In this document: in pieces, positions 1 to 8,852 of the stretch | How the letters are laid out: every line of letters begins with the position of its first letter | Position numbering within the stretch: position 1 is the stretch's first letter | Notes under the pieces: model-generated | Seen by the model: the letters and a program-made list of their open reading frames with translations, nothing else | What the model was told of the DNA's origin: nothing | Database searches by the model: none | NCBI GenBank assembly: GCA_020698575.1 | Contig: CM036253.1 | Coordinates: 31,735,719-31,799,718 of the forward strand | Length of the DNA stretch: 64,000 nucleotides | Reading direction: 5' to 3' | From: Bostrychus sinensis | Taxonomy: Eukaryota; Chordata; Actinopteri; Gobiiformes; Eleotridae | Made by a program: the position numbers and the translations under genes

Positions 1-55
1 CCAGGGCTAAACCAGATCCAGGAAACATGAGAAAGGTGAAGGTGGAATGAAACTT

Positions 56-130
56 GTAACCCATAGCAACCATCACCGAGGCCTGTAACCGTGGGCAGAG
101 CTTGGTGATGATTTCAAATTGATGACATCA
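56..130 (+). promoter_or_regulatory. Candidate promoter core of gene 1: RFX X-box and CRE-like palindrome
   Basis: Positions 56-70 read GTAACC-CAT-AGCAAC, a full match to the published RFX X-box consensus GTNRCC(N0-3)RGYAAC. Positions 120-130 read TGATGACATCA, a perfect 5-1-5 palindrome that includes TGACATCA, one base from a CRE. Both lie before a candidate splice donor at 150 and about 230-300 bp before the ATG. No TATA box or CCAAT/Y box is evident. All ten units keep the arrangement. RFX factors drive ciliary/testis genes or MHC class II genes; the sequence does not say which applies. Confidence 0.5.
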
Positions 131-149
131 CAAAGTCAGAAAACTGACA

Positions 150-242
150 GTAAGTTTATTTAGCAAAGTCCTGAACACGTTCTCTTCATATCTAGTTTGA
201 CCAGTCGACAGACAAGACGCACAACTGATCGCTCGCTTACAG
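150..242 (+). other. Candidate 93-nt 5'UTR intron of gene 1
   Basis: A donor-like ACA/GTAAGT at 150 is followed 93 nt later by the acceptor-like CGCTTACAG ending at 242, with a branch-like CTGAT about 15-20 nt before it. The size suits short fish introns. The same signals occur at 6788-6880, 13238-13330, 19712-19804, 26339-26431, 32640-32732, 39945-40037, 46223-46315, 52833-52925 and 59134-59226. The coding region itself shows no intron. RNA evidence would be needed to accept it. Confidence 0.35.
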
Positions 243-359
243 TTAATGCAGAACACCCATTGTTAGGTGGCATTAGACAGAGACACATTTGAAAGTTAGT
301 TTGGAGTTCAAAAGAGAACTGTATTTGCCTCAAAGCAAACGTCCTTCAAAACAAGAACG

Positions 360-1199
360 ATGGGACAAATCATTGCTTTAATGTGGAATGTCTTCCACAT
401 TAGCAAATGCAGTAAGAAGGAGAAGGAGTGGTTGGAGAAAGAGAGGGCCTACCAGGAGAAGGAGGTGCTCTGGCAGGCGAAGGAGAAGGATTGGAGAGAT
501 GAAAGAAAAAGCTACAAGGAGAGAGAGGAGATTTTGAAAAAGAAGCTGCTGGAAAATGAGGAGCAGCAAAAGCAGTGGTGCAAGACCATGCAGGAGTGGT
601 TGGAAAAAGCAAAGGCCAACCAGGAGAAGGAGACGCAGTGGCGGGTGAAGGAGAAGACCTGGACAGATGAAAGAAACAAGTACAAGAAGAGAGAGGAGCT
701 TTTGAAAAATACTCTGCTGGAAAATGAGAAGCAGCAAAAGGAGTGGGGCAAGACCATGCAGAGGTGGTTGGCAAAAGCCAAGGCCAACCAGGAGAAGGAG
801 GCGCAGTGGCAGGCGAAGGAAAAGGACTGGGCAGACGAAAGAAAGAGCTTTGAGGAGAGAGAGGAGATTCTGAAGCAGAAGCTGCTGGAATATGAAAAGC
901 AGAAGTCAGATGACCCCAAAGAGCCCACCGTCACCAAACCAGAAGAGGTCAAAGTTCCTGAAGTCCTGAAAGAGCCAAAGGACTCTGTGGTTGAGGCTGC
1001 AGTTGTGAGTTCACCAGCGCCCAAAGACACAACAGGAGAGGCTGAGGTTGTGGAGACTCACACTGCACTGGCAAACCCTCAAACAAATGTTTATGAGGAC
1101 TACACCGACACAACACCAACGCAAGGGAGGAGGAGAAGGAGGAGAAAGAAGAGAGGCGACGACACCACTAACCTCCTCTCCCGCGAGTGGTTCTTTTAA
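360..1199 (+). CDS. Trp-heptad coiled-coil protein, copy 1 (unknown family)
   Basis: An intact 279-residue protein that I do not recognise. The ATG has a strong context (A at -3, G at +4). Residues 1-14 are hydrophobic and begin MGQIIA, which fits the N-myristoylation pattern; Cys17 follows. Residues 23-189 are a charged helix of three 56-residue repeats (23-78, 79-134, 135-189). Trp 24, 38, 45, 73, 80, 94, 101, 129, 136, 150 and 157 are all spaced by multiples of seven, so they form one stripe. Residues 190-255 are Pro/Glu/Val/Thr-rich. Residues 257-265 are RRRRRRKKR, a possible nuclear signal or acidic-partner site, and the tail ends EWFF. Variant residues: L37, K60, C74, E121, F164, P186, E196, V244. 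The 3'UTR starts with eight CAA plus CAG; AATAAA is at 1401-1406, followed by an A-rich tract. A scaffold or membrane-tether role is only a guess. Confidence 0.75.
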   Translation: MGQIIALMWNVFHISKCSKKEKEWLEKERAYQEKEVLWQAKEKDWRDERKSYKEREEILKKKLLENEEQQKQWCKTMQEWLEKAKANQEKETQWRVKEKTWTDERNKYKKREELLKNTLLENEKQQKEWGKTMQRWLAKAKANQEKEAQWQAKEKDWADERKSFEEREEILKQKLLEYEKQKSDDPKEPTVTKPEEVKVPEVLKEPKDSVVEAAVVSSPAPKDTTGEAEVVETHTALANPQTNVYEDYTDTTPTQGRRRRRRKKRGDDTTNLLSREWFF

Positions 1200-1472
1200 G
1201 AACTGCGCACAACAACAACAACAACAACAACAACAGGAGGAGGAGTCTGTGGAGTAATTTGTTTTCTTCTTTGACCGCGTTCTCTCTGAGTCATTACGGA
1301 TGACACTGAGAGGACTTGTCTTTGGACACCGGTCACGGAAGGAGACAGACACTTCACATGATTTCTTTCTGTTGTGTTTACAATTTTCATCAAAAATGCA
1401 AATAAAAAAATCAAAAAAAAAAAAAAAAAAAAATGAGATCCAGATAAAATTATTTTAGAAGAGTTTGAAGAG

Positions 1473-1805
1473 TCAAGGCAAGTTTATTTGTATTATAGCA
1501 CAAACAATACACAGGGTCATTCAAAGTGCTTTATGGAAAGAAAAAAAAACAAGTCAAAAGTACACAAACAAGAATTATAATTAACACAGCATCTAAGAAA
1601 ATAATGGTTAAGAATGCATTTAAAATTAAATGAAGAGGAAGTAGTGCAGATAAAAGACTTTCAGTCGTCATACACTGAGCTAAAAAGAAGAGTTTTTGGC
1701 CTGGACTTGAACATAGTCAGAGCAGAGGCCGGTCTCACATCCTCAAGAAGAGTTTAGCTGCATAAAACTGAAACACTGCTTCACCGAGTTAACTCCTGAC
1801 TCTGT
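1473..1805 (-). pseudogene. L2-type LINE 3'-end remnant, unit 1
   Basis: Read on the minus strand, about 1680-1760 encodes a LEDVR...MFKSRPKTLLFS stretch, the end of the C-terminal region typical of fish L2/CR1-type RT proteins. The rest resembles LINE 3'UTR. It starts just past the A-rich end of gene 1 and is antisense to it. There is no open frame of useful length. Confidence 0.55.
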
Positions 1806-2249
1806 CATCAAACAAAAACATGAGAAAGTGTGAGAAAACATTTATGGGCTGAAAAAATGTCCTAGTATCCATGATTTGTCTCTGTGTCCTGTGATTGACC
1901 AGGCTGGTTATGGCAGCAGTTAACATCACTCACTGCGCTGTAGCACAGGGCAGCGGCTGTGGCCCCCAGTCATTCAGAGACTGAGCAGATCTCCTCTGAC
2001 CACTGTTCAGACCTTTCTGATCATGTGGCCCTCAGAACCATTGTGGCCCTAAACAACTGCATAGAGCGTTTATACCAGGAGCCGGCCCTGAGGTTTGGGC
2101 TGCAAACAGTGTAGGGTTCAGGTCTGGAGAGTTTGTTGACCAATCAAATACTGTCAATTATTATCATTTAAGCAGTGTGTGGTACTTTAGACAGTGTGTT
2201 TATTTATTTGTTTATTTATAAGGATTCTCATTTGCTGAATGCATGTGCT

Positions 2250-2800
2250 GTCTTCCTGAGGTCCATTTTAAAAATAACATTTCATCACTTCACATCACAA
2301 AAGTATAAATATATAAGAAATTGGTTCAAAACAACACAATACAGAATATCCATTTATTAATACAATTAATACATTTTTAAAATATTCCTGAGCTGAGCAG
2401 TTTCAATGGGAAGGTTATTCCATGGGACAATGGCACTGTAAATAACAGTTTTCTTCATCAAATTGGTTTTAGGATGTTGTGCTCATAAATAACTTTTTTA
2501 ATTATACAAAGAATTGCAACAAACCATTTGATTTAATAGAAAAAGTGGCATTTTCAGAGTCAATGTATTATTTATCACCATGCCCAGTGTAACTAACATT
2601 TTTCGGTTTAGACTGAGCCAGGAAAGACTACGGTACATTCAAACTCTGCTTGTTCTCATTAAAAATCTTAGAACAAGTCTTGCAGCTTTGTTTTGAACAA
2701 TTTGAATTTTGGCCAGGTCTTTTGGGGATGCAGAGGACCACACTTCAGAGCAGTATGATAAGTGGCACAGAGTTCATGACTTAGTAACCACTTCTAAAAA
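2250..2800 (-). pseudogene. CR1/jockey-like LINE C-terminal remnant, unit 1
   Basis: The minus strand from about 2790 downwards encodes YCSEVWSSASPKDL, then IQIVQNKAARL, then after an in-frame stop LSWLSLNRK, and lower down VPWNNLP. This is the usual order of motifs after the RT domain in CR1/jockey-like LINEs. Internal stops show it is dead. It is a different family from the other LINE pieces in the unit. Confidence 0.6.
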
Positions 2801-3540
2801 CTTGTTGAGTTCTGTGTGAAAGATAACTTTGCATCAGTGTAACAGCAGCAGGTGTAAAACCATAACTTTTAAGTTTCTTTATTAAAATAGGATTTGTGTG
2901 TCCAGGATCCCCAGTCGTGCTGGATTATGAAATCAGCATCTCCATAAAGTTTGTGAGCAGAAGGAAACATTAAAGGCTCTAAAATTTCCTGGTAAATGGC
3001 TGCAGTGACTTTATACTTCAGAAAACACAGAGCACCAACACAGCAGATGACATGAAGTCTGTCCTGGACACATCTGTTTCACAGCCTGTTTGTCCTGGGA
3101 GTGGATCCCCCTCCTCCCATAGTCTTTGCCCTTACAGAGATGGAGGCTCTAAGGGGAGGGAATGTTGTGGGAAAAAGGGACACAGTGGAAATTGCTCCAC
3201 TTAAAAATAATTCAAGGTCCACAAAAAGTAAGGTACAAAAGTTCAAACTTCATTCATATTTAGGACTGCACTGATAAACTTAGTAACTATAACCATCCCA
3301 GAGAAGAGCAGCTGAGGGCTGTAAGGTGGAGGTCAAACACTCTCTTCCTGCTGCAGCCACACCTCCAGGAAGCATCCTCTGCCTGCCCTTTATGTTCTCC
3401 AGTAGCTCCACTAGATGGAGACAACTCACAAAAACACTAAATCAGATCAACTCATGAAAAGCACCTATTTGGTTCTTCCATGTATAATAACAGACACTGC
3501 ACTCCCCACATTAGTTTGAGTTAAATATATTCTTTTCCTT

Positions 3541-3935
3541 TCAGGGGTCACCACGGGGAATCATCTGCCTCCATCTCAGCCTGTCCTCTGCATCCTCTTC
3601 TCTCACAACAACCAACTTCATGTCCTCTTTCACTCCATCCATAAATCTCCTCTGGTCTTTGGCCTCTAGGCCTCCTGCCTGGCAGCTCAAACCTCAGCCT
3701 CATCCTTCTACCATATATTCACTCTCCCTCCTCTGTTCATGTCCAAACCATCTCAGTCTGGCCTCTCTCAAACTTCAACTCCAAAACATCTAACATTGCT
3801 CTGAACGGTTGACCTCAAGTACTTCAAATGCTGCACCTTCTTCACCTCCACACCTGGGACCTCTCCACTGGGCTCTCTCTCATTCACACTCATGGATTCT
3901 GTCTTACTGTGACCAACCTTCATCTTGTGGCTGAA
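3541..3935 (-). pseudogene. RTE-type LINE C-terminal remnant, unit 1
   Basis: The minus strand ends with DRLRWRQMIPRGDP and a TGA at 3541-3543, preceded by RRFMDGVKEDMKLVVVREED. Further upstream are NEREPSGEVPGVEVKKVQHL and then LRSTVQSN. These are the well-known last segments of RTE-clade LINEs. Frameshifts separate the blocks. Confidence 0.7.
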
Positions 3936-4839
3936 GCACAACTTTCACTTCCACTTATTTTCAAACAGCGGGGGCATTAAATAGTCTTGAGTCCCAAAAA
4001 TACAACTTCCAATGCTAATTTTATACATAAAGGAGGTCCATTAAATTGTTTTTAGTCCCAAGGCAAACAAAATATTGTTAAGTTATTAACAGAACACTGA
4101 AAAACCTTTTCATTCACTTGCATATAAATTGACCTGTATTATTATATAGGTCACTGAATTAGGGTAACATTTGTAGAGTTAGTTGTTTTAGTATTTTAAA
4201 GCTCAGGTGCACCATATCATTTATTATTAATATTATTAACATTTTCAGAGACGTTTTGTTTATGGGTCGAGGTTGGTAGTCAGAGCCCCATGAAAATTTA
4301 ATGTGGACGATGTTTGTTTTATCTGAGAACAACATTGAAAAAGTCAGATTTTGATGAAATGTCAGTAAAGGACAGTGGATTTGAATCACTTTACAGATGT
4401 GAGACAGAGCTTACTTTGTCGAAAACTTTTTAGCATCTGGGCAGTAATCTTTTTTTATCTGACCAAGTTTCTATTTTAGTGGTTCCCCAATGCCCAGTGT
4501 TGCCCCAGCCCCAGAGACTGCTCTGCTCCGCCCCTGCTGCTCCAGCTCAGAAACACAGTTTATGAGCCTTCAGTCTCATCACACTGGGCTGTGGACAGAG
4601 GCTCCAGAAAACACTACAGGCTACAACAAACTTTAGTCAGGACGTCTGAACTCAAGTTTTATGGTGCTTTTATAACAATACACTCACTGCTAAGATACTG
4701 TGAGAAAAACATTGTGCCTTCGGGTTAGTTGTGAATAACTGCAAGTATTATTTCAATGCCCTGTTTTTGAGCAGATCTTGGTGAATATGAGGACCAGCAG
4801 AAGACCTGTCCCTGAGGTTCTCAGAGTCTGAGATGGTTC

Positions 4840-5076
4840 TTATGGGACCAACAGGTCAGAGATGGACTTTGGTGCTGAGCCATGGAGAGACTTGTACACA
4901 AGCAGAGCTGTATTAAAGTCTATTCTCTGAGCAACAGGAAGCCAGTGCAGAGACCTCAGGACAGGACTAATATGGTCGTACTTCCTGGTTTTAGTCAGGA
5001 CCTGAGCAGCAGCGTTCTGGACGTCCTGCAGCTGTCTTGGACTTGGTGGACCTTTATTTAACATGAATAACATCAT
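4840..5076 (-). pseudogene. L2-type RT-end remnant, 78 codons, unit 1
   Basis: A 78-codon open stretch contains LQDVQNAAAQVL, then YDHISPVLRSLHWLPVAQRI, then LLVYKSLHGSAP. This is the conserved post-RT segment of fish L2-type LINEs. It is 5'-truncated and lacks RT catalytic motifs, so it is a fossil, not a gene, although it stays open in units 1, 4, 6 and 8. Confidence 0.75.
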
Positions 5077-5153
5077 CTAGACCTACTTCTATCTGTTAGC
5101 GTCATGTTGCTAATTGCTAAACAACCAGTTTATGCTCTGTCTAGTCGGTACCG

Positions 5154-5172
5154 GTGCCAGCAGGGGGCGACA
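5154..5172 (+). promoter_or_regulatory. CTCF-like motif, unit 1
   Basis: GTGCCAGCAGGGGGCGACA closely matches the vertebrate CTCF core CCASYAGRKGGCRS (one mismatch, A for S). It occurs once per canonical unit and is absent from the LINE-bearing units. Occupancy is unknown. Confidence 0.45.
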
Positions 5173-6061
5173 GACAGCTGAGTGTTCCAAGTGTTCTCCC
5201 CTAAAGAAAAGGTTTTCCATACATATACATTATTGTAAGTTATAAAATATTAAATACTAACACCAAGGTGTCCAAAACAATTTCAAAAACCCTGAAAAAA
5301 GCATAATATAGGATCTTATATAGAACCTAAACTGTATAGCATGCTATGTTTGAGTAATTTGAGATGTATTTTTCCAAAATTCCAAAACACAAAAAAACTT
5401 TACTGGCATTCATCAAAAGCTCAAGGCAAACAACTTCATCTTATTGCAACCATTACTTCTGTTTTTGAATGTGCTGCAAGTGAAGTGAAGTTTCGTAGCA
5501 AAAATTAACAAGGTTAAACATTCGAGTAACTCTGAAAAAGGCAAATTTCTCATTTTATTCAAAGAAGCACTAACAAAATAGAACCAATGGCGTTTTTCAC
5601 AATTCATGTCTCTCCATAGAAATGCAGTAGGAGTGAAGCCTGGTTTTGCTGCTGCTGTGTAACGTTGTCCATCCATTTTGCAGCTCTTTGAAACCACACA
5701 GCTGTAACTCACGAGAGATACACCACTGCTGCTCCTAATGCCACATGAGCCAAGGTTAAATGTAAGGAGGCAAAATGCAAGGTCTGCAGCTTATGGAATA
5801 TAATGTATCAGATTCCCAGCTGAGAGCAGTGAAGGAAGAGCCTATATGTTTTTGTAAAGTTGGCATTTTGACTTTATTCTGAAGAAAGTAGCAGTGGAGC
5901 AAAGCAGAAGTTATCACTGTTGAGGTTAAGAGGTCAATTTAGCTGCAAGTAAAAAGAGAAAAGTGATGATCCTTAAGTTGCAAACCAAGCAAAAAGAGAA
6001 ATCTCTGCATTTTTAGTTCACTGACTTTATTTAACAAACACAAATACTATATATTAGAAGT

Positions 6062-6245
6062 AGAACAAGCGGCTTTAGTAGAGCAGTTGTCCTGTTGCTG
6101 GAAGGTTGGTGGTTTAAATGCCACTCTTCCCAGTTTATACTCTCATTGTGTCCTTGAGCAAGACACTTCACACACCTTTCCTTCCTCTATGTATGAATGT
6201 GTTTGTGTGATTGTGTGATTGGTGGTAGTTGGAAAGGCCAATGAG
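6062..6245 (+). repeat. tRNA-like SINE, unit 1
   Basis: The 5' part has a degenerate A box (GGCTTTAGTAG near 6071) and a B box (GGTTTAAATGCC near 6111), spaced about 40 bp as in tRNAs. A tail includes TGTCCTTGAGCAAGACACTT, common in fish interspersed repeats. The family name is not assigned. Confidence 0.5.
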
Positions 6246-6505
6246 ATGAACATGGATTCATCTCAGCTTAGACTTACCTGCTTTAGTCCTGGTTTATATC
6301 AGTTTTAGATGTTATTCTATGTGTTCCATTAATGCATTTACACTAAATAAAGTTGGCTCTGTTTCCCATTGACTGTTTCTGTACAAACATGTCTCTAGTT
6401 ATTTCAGTTCTGAGGTGGAGACTTATTAGACTAAAATGAGTTTGAAGTCTCATCTACAGAGGCCATGATTAAGAAGGTGTGCACTTACTACAGAAGGTCT
6501 ACACC

Positions 6506-6571
6506 AGGACTAAACCAACACTAAACCAAGACTAAACCAGGACTAAACCAGGACTAAACCAGGACTAAACC
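6506..6571 (+). repeat. 11-bp minisatellite ending unit 1 (6 copies)
   Basis: Six copies of AGGACTAAACC and variants (AACAC, AAGAC) are followed by AGGATTACC and an A-rich tract with interspersed G and C (about 6583-6620). The same motif in degenerate form straddles the unit boundary. Confidence 0.9.
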
Positions 6572-6693
6572 AGGATTACCTAAACAAAAAAAAGAAAAAA
6601 GAAAAACGAAAGAAAAAAAAGTGTACAGCAAGAATAAACCAGGGCTAAACCAGATCCAGGAAACATGAGAAAGGTGAAGGTGGAATGAACCTT

Positions 6694-6768
6694 GTAACCC
6701 ATAGCAACCATCACCGAGGCCTGTAACCGTGGGCAGAGCTTGGTGATGATTTCATATTGATGACATCA
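6694..6768 (+). promoter_or_regulatory. Candidate promoter core of gene 2
   Basis: The X-box is at 6694-6708 and the palindrome at 6758-6768, both unchanged. A single A-to-T change (CATATTGATG) lies just before the palindrome. Confidence 0.5.
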
Positions 6769-6997
6769 CAAAGTCAGAAAACTGACAGTAAGTTTATTTA
6801 GCAAAGTCCTGAACACGTTCTCTTCATATCTAGTTTGACCAGTCGACAGACAAGACGCACAACTGATCGCTCGCTTACAGTTAATGCAGAACACCCATTG
6901 TTAGGTGGCATTAGACAGAGACACATTTGAAAGTTAGTTTGGAGTTCAAAAGAGAACTGTATTTGCCTCAAAGCAAACGTCCTTCAAAACAAGAACG

Positions 6998-7837
6998 ATG
7001 GGACAAATCATTGCTTTAATGTGGAATGTCTTCCACATTAGCAAATGCAGTAAGAAGGAGAAGGAGTGGTTGGAGAAAGAGAGGGCCTACCAGGAGAAGG
7101 AGGTGCTCTGGCAGGCGAAGGAGAAGGATTGGAGAGATGAAAGAAAAAGCTACAAGGAGAGAGAAGAGATTTTGAAAAAGAAGCTGCTGGAAAATGAGGA
7201 GCAGCAAAAGCAGTGGTGCAAGACCATGCAGGAGTGGTTGGAAAAAGCAAAGGCCAACCAGGAGAAGGAGACGCAGTGGCGGGTGAAGGAGAAGACCTGG
7301 ACAGATGAAAGAAACAAGTACAAGAAGAGAGAGGAGCTTTTGAAAAATACTCTGCTGGAAAATGAGAAGCAGCAAAAGGAGTGGGGCAAGACCATGCAGA
7401 GGTGGTTGGCAAAAGCCAAGGCCAACCAGGAGAAGGAGGCGCAGTGGCAGGCGAAGGAAAAGGACTGGGCAGACGAAAGAAAGAGCTTTGAGGAGAGAGA
7501 GGAGATTCTGAAGCAGAAGCTGCTGGAATATGAAAAGCAGAAGTCAGATGACCTCAAAGAGCCCACCGTCACCAAACCAGAAGCGGTCAAAGTTCCTGAA
7601 GTCCTGAAAGAGCCAAAGGACTCTGTGGTTGAGGCTGCAGTTGTGAGTTCACCAGCGCCCAAAGACACAACAGGAGAGGCTGAGGTTGTGGAGACTCACA
7701 CTGCACTGGCAAACCCTCAAACAAATGTTTATGAGGACTACACCGACACAACACCAACGCAAGGGAGGAGGAGAAGGAGGAGAAAGAAGAGAGGCGACGA
7801 CACCACTAACCTCCTCTCTCGCGAGTGGTTCTTTTAA
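6998..7837 (+). CDS. Trp-heptad coiled-coil protein, copy 2
   Basis: Intact, 279 residues. It has C74, F164, L186 and A196; the E196A change is shared only with copy 3. A silent AGG-to-AGA-type change occurs near codon 56 and CTC-to-CTT-type changes near the C-terminus are shared with copy 3. The stop codon is followed by only five CAA plus CAG, the shortest tract. The poly(A) signal is the weaker ATTAAA (8031-8036), unlike the AATAAA of the other nine copies, so 3'-end processing could be less efficient. Confidence 0.75.
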   Translation: MGQIIALMWNVFHISKCSKKEKEWLEKERAYQEKEVLWQAKEKDWRDERKSYKEREEILKKKLLENEEQQKQWCKTMQEWLEKAKANQEKETQWRVKEKTWTDERNKYKKREELLKNTLLENEKQQKEWGKTMQRWLAKAKANQEKEAQWQAKEKDWADERKSFEEREEILKQKLLEYEKQKSDDLKEPTVTKPEAVKVPEVLKEPKDSVVEAAVVSSPAPKDTTGEAEVVETHTALANPQTNVYEDYTDTTPTQGRRRRRRKKRGDDTTNLLSREWFF

Positions 7838-8097
7838 GAACTGCGCACAACAACAACAACAACAGGAGGAGGAGTCTGTGGAGTAATTTGTTTTCTTCTT
7901 TGACCGCGTTCTCTCTGAGTCATTACAGATGACACTGAGAGGACTTGTCTTTGGACACCGGTCACGGAAGGAGACAGACACTTCACATGATTTCTTTCTG
8001 TTGTGTTTCCAATTTTCATCAAAAATGCAAATTAAAAAAATCTAAAAAAAAAAAAAAATTAGATCCAGATAAAATTATTTTAGAAGAGTTTGAAGAG

Positions 8098-8409
8098 TCA
8101 AGGCAAGTTTATTTGTATTATAGCACAAATAATACACAGGGTAATTCAAAGTGCTTTATGGGAAAAAAAACAAGTTAAAAGTACATAAACAAGAATTATA
8201 ATTAACGCAGCATCTAAGAAAATAATGGTTAAGAATGCATTTAAAATTAAATGAAGAGAAAGTAGTGCAGATAAAAGACCGAGCTAAAAAGAGCAGTTTT
8301 TGGCCTGGACTTGAACATAGTCAGAGCAGAGGCCGGTCTCACATCCTCAAGAAGAGTTTAGCTGCATAAAACTGAAACACTGCTTCACCGAGTTAACTCC
8401 TGACTCTGT
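8098..8409 (-). pseudogene. L2-type LINE 3'-end remnant, unit 2
   Basis: Same remnant as at 1473-1805, shortened by 17 bp near 8280. Confidence 0.55.
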
Positions 8410-8852
8410 CATCAAACAAAAACATGAGAAAGTGTGAGAAAACATTTATGGGCTGAAAAAATGTCCTAGTATCCATGATTTGTCTCTGTGTCCTGTGATT
8501 GACCAGGCTGGTTATGGCAGCAGTTAACATCACTCACTGCGCTGTAGCACAGGGCAGCGGCTGTGGCCCCCAGTCATTCAGAGACTGAGCAGATCTCCTC
8601 TGACCACTGTTCAGACCTTTCTGATCATGTGGCCCTCAGAACCATTGTGGCCCTAAACAACTGCATAGAGCGTTTATACCAGGAGCCGGCCCTGAGGTTT
8701 GGGCTGCAAACAGTGTAGGGTTCAGGTCTGGAGAGTTTGTTGACCAATCAAATACTGTCAATTATTATCATTTAAGCAGTGTGTGGTACTTTAGACAGTG
8801 TGTTTATTTATTTGTTTATTTAGAAGGATTCTCATTTGCTGAATGCATGTGC

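Larger units (their letters stand above)
1..6638 (+). repeat. Unit 1, canonical organisation
   Basis: Order: promoter, 279-codon gene, L2-type remnant, CR1-type remnant, RTE remnant, L2-type RT-end remnant, CTCF-like motif, SINE, minisatellite. It keeps the empty target site of the hAT element found in units 2 and 3, at about 5081. The stretches 1806-2249, 2801-3540, 3936-4839 and 5173-6061 are AT-rich and contain nothing I can name. The last of these includes an 85-bp piece near 5374-5460 that is missing from units 2, 3 and 6. Confidence 0.95.

Noticed and set aside
56..130. MHC class II type SXY promoter module
   Set aside because: The X-box and CRE-like site are about 50 bp apart instead of adjacent, and there is no CCAAT/Y box.
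378..1030. Long minus-strand frames of 119, 124 and 172 codons opposite every gene
   Set aside because: They are mirror frames of the purine-rich, Lys/Glu-rich helix and have Leu/Ser/Pro/Phe-rich low-complexity translations; they track the + gene exactly.
2175..2360. 61-codon + frame recurring in units 1, 3, 4 and 6
   Set aside because: AT-rich, lost by single changes in other units and overlapping an antisense LINE remnant.
4159..4389. 76-codon minus-strand frame in units 1, 4 and 8
   Set aside because: No recognisable motif; broken in unit 6; lies in unclassified AT-rich repeat-like sequence.
5413..5712. 99-codon minus-strand frame in units 1, 4 and 8
   Set aside because: Part of it is absent from units 2, 3 and 6, and no domain is visible; probably repeat-derived.
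6506..6571. Tandem repeats considered as a CRISPR array
   Set aside because: Contiguous 11-bp repeats without unique spacers in a vertebrate genome.
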